DNA from: Kribbella capetownensis | GTDB taxonomy: Bacteria > Actinomycetota > Actinomycetes > Propionibacteriales > Kribbellaceae | Assembly: GCF_004331485.1 (NCBI RefSeq) | Contig: NZ_SJKD01000006.1 | Location: 372,001 to 436,000, forward strand | Reading direction: 5' to 3' | DNA length: 64,000 nucleotides | Part shown: positions 59,974 through 64,000 of the stretch, piece by piece | Position numbering within the stretch: the first letter of the stretch is position 1 | How the letters are laid out: each line of letters starts with the position of its first letter | Notes under the pieces: model-generated | Database searches by the model: none | What the model was told of the DNA's origin: nothing | The model's input: the letters and a program-made list of their open reading frames with translations, nothing else | Position numbers and translations under genes: made by a program

Positions 59974-59981
59974 CAGGTGCC

Positions 59982-60431
59982 ATGTCGGATCACAGGGCGG
60001 ATCACGTGGCGGAGCGGCCGGAGTACGCGGGGGACTTCGAGGAAACGGTGCACGTGGAGTACACGCCGCACCCGGACGACGGGGTGGCGGACCCGGGCGA
60101 GATCGTCTGGACCTGGGTGCCGTTCGAGGAGGACCATCACCGCGGCAAGGACCGGCCGGTGCTGGTGGTCGGGTCGGACGGTCCATGGCTGCTGGCGCTG
60201 ATCCTGACCAGCAAGGATCACGACCGGGACGCCGCCGACGAGGCACGCTGGGGCCGGATCTGGATGGACATCGGCAGCGGCGCCTGGGACAAGGAAGGCC
60301 GCAACAGCGAGGTCCGCCTGGACCGCGTGCTGCGCATCGACCCTGGTCAGGTCCGCCGCGAAGGCGCCGTCATCGGCGAGGACCTGTTCAACCAGGTAGC
60401 CGCCGAACTCCACAGGATCCACCGGAGCTGA
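59982..60431 (+). CDS. PemK/MazF-like protein, no antitoxin gene seen
   Basis: This 149-residue protein has an acidic N-terminal part and then the PemK/MazF-type beginning GEIVWTWVPFEED followed by KDRPVLVVG, with a C-terminal DRVLRIDPGQV strand and helix. The GEIVW...RPVLV pattern is that of the MazF-fold RNases. No small antitoxin gene precedes or follows: the neighbours are MFS and VanW genes. It may be a chromosomal solo member with a non-toxin role. ATG 59982 appears leaderless. Confidence 0.65.
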   Translation: MSDHRADHVAERPEYAGDFEETVHVEYTPHPDDGVADPGEIVWTWVPFEEDHHRGKDRPVLVVGSDGPWLLALILTSKDHDRDAADEARWGRIWMDIGSGAWDKEGRNSEVRLDRVLRIDPGQVRREGAVIGEDLFNQVAAELHRIHRS

Positions 60432-60448
60432 CGCAGCCCCGGCCCGGA

Positions 60449-62227
60449 TCAGCTCGGTGGGCGGGTGGTGGCGCCCTGGCTGGGCTTGTTCAAGCCTGGC
60501 GGCGTACTGGTGCCGGGCGGCGTCGGGGTAGTGCCGGGCTTGGGACCGCAGCGGATGTCGTCGGCCGCGTTGTACTTCGTGGTGAACGACTCGGTCTTCT
60601 GCCGTACGCCGTTCTTCGCGAAGTACCGGAAGACCGTGATGTCGAACCCGGCGGTGGGCGCCTGCGGCCGGCACTTGGCATCGGCGTTGTAGACCACCTT
60701 CGGTGCGCGCGGGTTCCGCTTCCCCGACTGGCCCGCGGTGATGTCCCAGACCTTGGTGCCCCAGATCTTCACCGTGATGCTGCCCGCGCTGCCCGGCGTC
60801 GACGCCTTGAAGATCGTCTGCACCAGCACGCCGTGCCCGGAGTCGTTGAGGAACTTCAGGTCCACCGTCGGCCAGGCCACTGTCGCTTCCCGGCCGATCG
60901 GGTAGCGGCTGATGTAGACGCTGTGCGCCTTGTGCTCGACGTCCTTCAGCCCGGCGAAGAACGCCGCGTTGAACGTGGTCGTCGCCGACTGCGACACGCC
61001 ACCGCCGAGGTCGAGCACGAACTTCCCGCCGCTGATGATGTTGCCCTCGGTGAAGCCGTTCTCCTTGGTCCGCTCGCCGACGATCTTGTTCAGGCTGAAC
61101 GTGTCGCCCGGCTTCACCAGGGTGCCGTTGATCTTGGCCGCCGCGGTGCCGATGTTCACGTTCCGGTACGGCGCGTGCGGGAAGGTGGTGGTGAACTCCC
61201 CCATCACTTCCTTGATCCCGAGCGCGGCGGCAGCCTCGGTGGTCACCTTCGCCTTGGTGTGGGTCAGCCCGACCGCGGCCCGCCGCTCGCCTTGCGGCTT
61301 CGGCAGCACCGCGAGGATCGCGGGTCCCACCTTGGCCCGGTCGACCACGATGCCGTCGACGGCCGGAACGACCTTCGGCGTGGTCCCGACGATCTGGACC
61401 GTGGCGTCCTTGGGCAGCGTCTCCAGCGTCTTGAACCGCGCCTGGAACAGCGGCTCGAGCATCTTCGTGTTCAGGGCCGGGGTGGCGTTGCCGTCCTTGA
61501 CGGTCACCGTCAGCGCGGGCCCGAACTCCTTCGGCTGCAGCTCGGCGGACTTGTTCCCGACGGTCAGCCGGACCGGGCCGGACATGGCCGGTTCGGCGAA
61601 GTCCTTCAGTGCCTTGTCCATCGCGTCCGTGCCGGCCTGCGGCTTGGTCACGTTGACCGGAAGGTCGGCGGGCGTGTCACCGGCCGGGTAGGCGGCGACG
61701 AGTGCGTCCGCCGCCTTCGCGTTGTCCAACTGGAGGCCCTCGGCGGGTGCGTGCTGGACCGGCGTGGCTTCCTTGAAGGTGATGGTGCCTTCGGTGGCCG
61801 GACGGTTCACCTGGGTGGCGAGCTTGTCGACGGCGGCCTTCAGCTTCGCGTCGTCCGCGGTGACCACCGGGTCGACGGCGCCACCGCCGGTCAGGGCATG
61901 CCAGATGCGGCCGGGGGCCAGGCTGCGGCCCGCGCCTGCGGCGTTGACGGTGGCGGCCAGGTTCAGGCTGAGACCGGCATCGGCCGGGTTCACCTCGAAC
62001 TTCGACTGGCCGGCCTTGAGGGGCATCGGCTGGGCCAGGCGGTCCTTCAGCCCGGCCTCGAGCTTGGCCTTGGCATCGCCCTCGGACATCCCGCCGACCG
62101 GGATGCCGAGCACCGTGGTGTCACCGGGAATCTTGTCGCCCGCGAACGCGAACGCCGCGCCGTAGCCCACTACGACCACGCCAAACCCAGCAGCGGCGAT
62201 GATCCCCGCTAGCTGCTTCTTCCCCAC
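60449..62227 (-). CDS. VanW-family protein with peptidoglycan-binding-like repeats
   Basis: I start at GTG 62227 (GGAGG ten bases upstream), giving 592 residues; the frame also reaches a TTG at 62248. One N-terminal membrane segment (5-28) is followed by two PG-binding-4-like modules (about 45-330). The VanW domain (about 345-500) contains FPHAPYRNVNIGTAA and GGGVSQSATTTFNA. A Pro/Thr-rich tail ends the protein. It is an extracytoplasmic envelope protein of unknown exact role; vancomycin resistance is not implied. Confidence 0.85.
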   Translation of the reverse strand: MGKKQLAGIIAAAGFGVVVVGYGAAFAFAGDKIPGDTTVLGIPVGGMSEGDAKAKLEAGLKDRLAQPMPLKAGQSKFEVNPADAGLSLNLAATVNAAGAGRSLAPGRIWHALTGGGAVDPVVTADDAKLKAAVDKLATQVNRPATEGTITFKEATPVQHAPAEGLQLDNAKAADALVAAYPAGDTPADLPVNVTKPQAGTDAMDKALKDFAEPAMSGPVRLTVGNKSAELQPKEFGPALTVTVKDGNATPALNTKMLEPLFQARFKTLETLPKDATVQIVGTTPKVVPAVDGIVVDRAKVGPAILAVLPKPQGERRAAVGLTHTKAKVTTEAAAALGIKEVMGEFTTTFPHAPYRNVNIGTAAAKINGTLVKPGDTFSLNKIVGERTKENGFTEGNIISGGKFVLDLGGGVSQSATTTFNAAFFAGLKDVEHKAHSVYISRYPIGREATVAWPTVDLKFLNDSGHGVLVQTIFKASTPGSAGSITVKIWGTKVWDITAGQSGKRNPRAPKVVYNADAKCRPQAPTAGFDITVFRYFAKNGVRQKTESFTTKYNAADDIRCGPKPGTTPTPPGTSTPPGLNKPSQGATTRPPS

Positions 62228-62398
62228 CGGACAGAGTCCTCCACTCAAACCGTGTACAGGCCGCGTCCGCTCGGGACACGAGGGGACATCTTACGGGACA
62301 GATCAGGCCTCTTCTGCCGCCGGGGCGGGCCCGTCCTGGCCGGGGGTGGCCCGACATGCCCCGGATTGCCCGTAGCCGCGCGACGTGCGGTCTAACGC

Positions 62399-62920
62399 TC
62401 AGGCTCCGGGCAGTTTCCGGTAGTGACTCGCGTGGTAGATCAGCGCGCCCGGATCGGCCGGCTCACCCAGGCCGAGGCTCAGAACCTCACCGACCACGAT
62501 GGTGTGGTCGCCGCCGTCATACGTCGCCCAGGTCCGGCACTCGAGCCAGGACAGAGCCCCCTCCAGCACCGCGCAGCCGGTCTTCGGGCCGGCCGACGTC
62601 GTGATCCCGTCGAACTGGCTGTACAGATCCCGGCCGGAGCGGGCGAACCGGTCCGCGATCGGCTGCTGATCCCCCGCCAGCACCGACATGGCCCAATATC
62701 CACAGTCCAGTACGGCGGCATGCATCCGGACGCCCTTGTCGACGCAGACCAGCACCAGTGGCGGGTCGAGCGAGAGGGACGTGAACGCGTTCGCTGTCAT
62801 CGCGTGCGCGACGCCGTCCTGGAGCGTGCTCATGATCGTGATGCCGGAGGCGAACCGGCCGAGCGCAGCACGGAAGTCGGCGGGCGCGACGCTCCCACTG
62901 GGCTCCGACGAGGACACCAT
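62399..62920 (-). CDS. Flavin reductase-like FMN-binding protein
   Basis: This 173-residue protein has the FMN-split-barrel pattern of flavin reductase components: FRAALGRFASGITIM, AMTANAFTSLSLDPPLVLVCVD and HTIVVGEVLSL. It should reduce FMN/FAD with NAD(P)H for a two-component monooxygenase. No monooxygenase gene is adjacent. ATG 62920. Confidence 0.85.
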   Translation of the reverse strand: MVSSSEPSGSVAPADFRAALGRFASGITIMSTLQDGVAHAMTANAFTSLSLDPPLVLVCVDKGVRMHAAVLDCGYWAMSVLAGDQQPIADRFARSGRDLYSQFDGITTSAGPKTGCAVLEGALSWLECRTWATYDGGDHTIVVGEVLSLGLGEPADPGALIYHASHYRKLPGA

Positions 62921-62989
62921 TGCAGACTATGCCCGCAGGAAGGTTGACGCCTCAACCGAGTGTGTGGGAACGGTCACGCCCGCACGGCC

Positions 62990-63901
62990 CTACAGTCCCG
63001 CGAACAGGTCGTGCTCGAGGCCGTCCGGGCCGGGTGCCGCGGTGCCCTTGACCAGGCGATAGGACTCCGAGGCCCAGACCTGGTTGCCGTTGTTGTTCGA
63101 CAGCGCGAAGAACGGCCCGTCGACGGTGATCTGGGTGGCGTGCGCCTTCATCGCGTTCATCTTGCGATCCAGGAACTCGTCGCCGTCGATGACGCAGTCG
63201 ATCAGCCGGTCCGGCGTGATCGGCGGACCCATCGGACCGTCCGGATCCATGCCCTCGAACGTCGTCGTGTCACCGGCCTCGCGCAGCCGGCGCAGGCTCT
63301 CGCGCATCCGCGACTCCGCCATCGCGATCCAGTAGATCTTCGCGATGTCCCAGGCCTCGCCGAGGTCCTCCCGGTACGACGGGGCGGCCGCCAGGGCAGC
63401 GGCGTACGTCGCGACGCGATGGGCCTTGATGTGGTCGGGGTGACCGTAGTTCCCGTACTCGTCGTACGTCACCAGGACCTGGGGGCGGACCTCGCGGATG
63501 ACCGGGACCAGGTCATCGGCCGCGGCGAGCAGGTCGGCCTGCCAGAAGCTGTCCTTGCGGGTCTCCAGCGGGACGGCGGCGTTGCCTTTGTCGTTGTAGA
63601 TCATCCCGGTGTCGCGGTACTTCCCGGCACTGCCGAGCCAGCGGTGGTCGGTGACGCCGAGCTCGGCCATCGCGGCGGCGAGCTCGCCGATCCGGTGCTC
63701 ACCGAGCTGATCGGTCTGGTCGGCGGCCAGGTGTTCGAGGTCCGGGACGAGCACCTCACCCTCTTCACCGAGCGTGCAGGTGATGAGCGTGACAGCGGCG
63801 CCCTCGGCCACGTAACGCGCCATCGTCACGCCGTTGTTGATGGTCTCGTCGTCCGGGTGGGCGTGCACCAGCAGCAGCCGGCGGTCAGGTAGCTCACTCA
63901 T
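62990..63901 (-). CDS. mshB: N-acetyl-GlcN-inositol deacetylase (mycothiol synthesis)
   Basis: This 303-residue LmbE-fold deacetylase has the metal motif VHAHPDDET (His15, Asp17/Asp18) and the second motif YGNYGHPDHIKAH. It removes acetyl from GlcNAc-Ins, the second step of mycothiol synthesis. The mycothiol conjugate amidase Mca is a close relative but lacks this neighbourhood; position and length fit MshB (Rv1170). The 63902-64000 end of the window holds nothing recognisable. Confidence 0.92.
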   Translation of the reverse strand: MSELPDRRLLLVHAHPDDETINNGVTMARYVAEGAAVTLITCTLGEEGEVLVPDLEHLAADQTDQLGEHRIGELAAAMAELGVTDHRWLGSAGKYRDTGMIYNDKGNAAVPLETRKDSFWQADLLAAADDLVPVIREVRPQVLVTYDEYGNYGHPDHIKAHRVATYAAALAAAPSYREDLGEAWDIAKIYWIAMAESRMRESLRRLREAGDTTTFEGMDPDGPMGPPITPDRLIDCVIDGDEFLDRKMNAMKAHATQITVDGPFFALSNNNGNQVWASESYRLVKGTAAPGPDGLEHDLFAGL

Positions 63902-64000
63902 GCCGAAAGCCTACGTCGGCCCGCCGACAGCTTTTCTGGCTCGCCGGGACTGTCACGGCTCGCCGACAACTCGACAACAACCTTGGTCGCGGCCCGGGCG

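Noticed and set aside
60185..62212. 675-codon open frame opposite the VanW gene
   Set aside because: Shadow frame; no motif, and the VanW frame has signal anchor and conserved domain motifs.
60449..62227. VanW gene considered as evidence of glycopeptide resistance
   Set aside because: VanW-family proteins are common envelope proteins in actinobacteria and no vanHAX genes are near.

Overview
The window is a high-GC, gene-dense chromosome segment from a Gram-positive actinobacterium. The signs are frequent GTG/TTG starts, mycothiol genes (mshB and a mycothiol-dependent isomerase family member), a DUF3117 protein, the actinobacterial sigE-rseA-htrA-tatB module, mycobacterial-type glgC/glgA and CGNR regulators. 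A Kribbella-like or other Propionibacteriales host is my best guess from gene content; that is inference. No rRNA, tRNA, CRISPR array or intact insertion sequence was seen.

Backbone. The order mrp, tatB, htrA, rseA, sigE, O-methyltransferase, glgC, glgA, DUF3117, tag, DivIVA-domain protein, LOG protein, dapE, dapD, ferredoxin, mshB runs through the window. From memory it is the same order, inverted, as the Mycobacterium tuberculosis stretch from about Rv1229c to Rv1170. Accessory blocks sit between these conserved genes.

Region by region. (1) 0-4 kb: htpX-pspAB envelope stress pair, mrp Fe-S carrier, tandem GNAT. (2) 4-9.3 kb, minus strand: sigE-rseA-rseB-htrA-tatB, with a sigma-E-like promoter before sigE, then a small biotin carrier and a CGNR regulator divergent from an MFS pump. 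(3) 10.5-13 kb: SIS sugar-phosphate protein divergent from a DeoR repressor, then an O-methyltransferase. (4) 13.8-24 kb, minus strand: seven genes for kynurenine breakdown through 2-aminomuconate, split in two by a large STAND/TPR NTPase on the opposite strand; the first gene overlaps glgC. (5) 24-36.5 kb: glycogen/maltose-phosphate synthesis, secreted hydrolase, leucyl aminopeptidase, a PaaX/crotonase pair, DNA repair glycosylase, DivIVA-like and LOG proteins. (6) 36.5-40.3 kb: dapE, VOC protein, second CGNR regulator, PNP-oxidase-like flavoprotein, mycothiol-dependent isomerase family protein. (7) 40.3-52.3 kb: a sugar-utilisation block consisting of a secreted DUF4185 protein, an ABC importer, a KdsD-type arabinose-5-phosphate isomerase, a PfkB kinase, a LacI repressor and a GH92 mannosidase. 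It may handle D-arabinan or arabinomannan-type polymers. (8) 52.3-64 kb: epimerase, phosphotransferase, nucleoside hydrolase, dapD, wall-associated protein, ferredoxin, GNAT, MFS, PemK-like protein, VanW protein, flavin reductase, mshB.

Regulatory structure visible in the DNA includes matched TAACG repeats at both CGNR promoters, three TCGAA repeats at 10-bp spacing before deoR, and two near-identical AATCGATT palindromes between the sugar ABC operon and the isomerase/kinase genes. There are also large imperfect inverted repeats in two long convergent intergenic regions.
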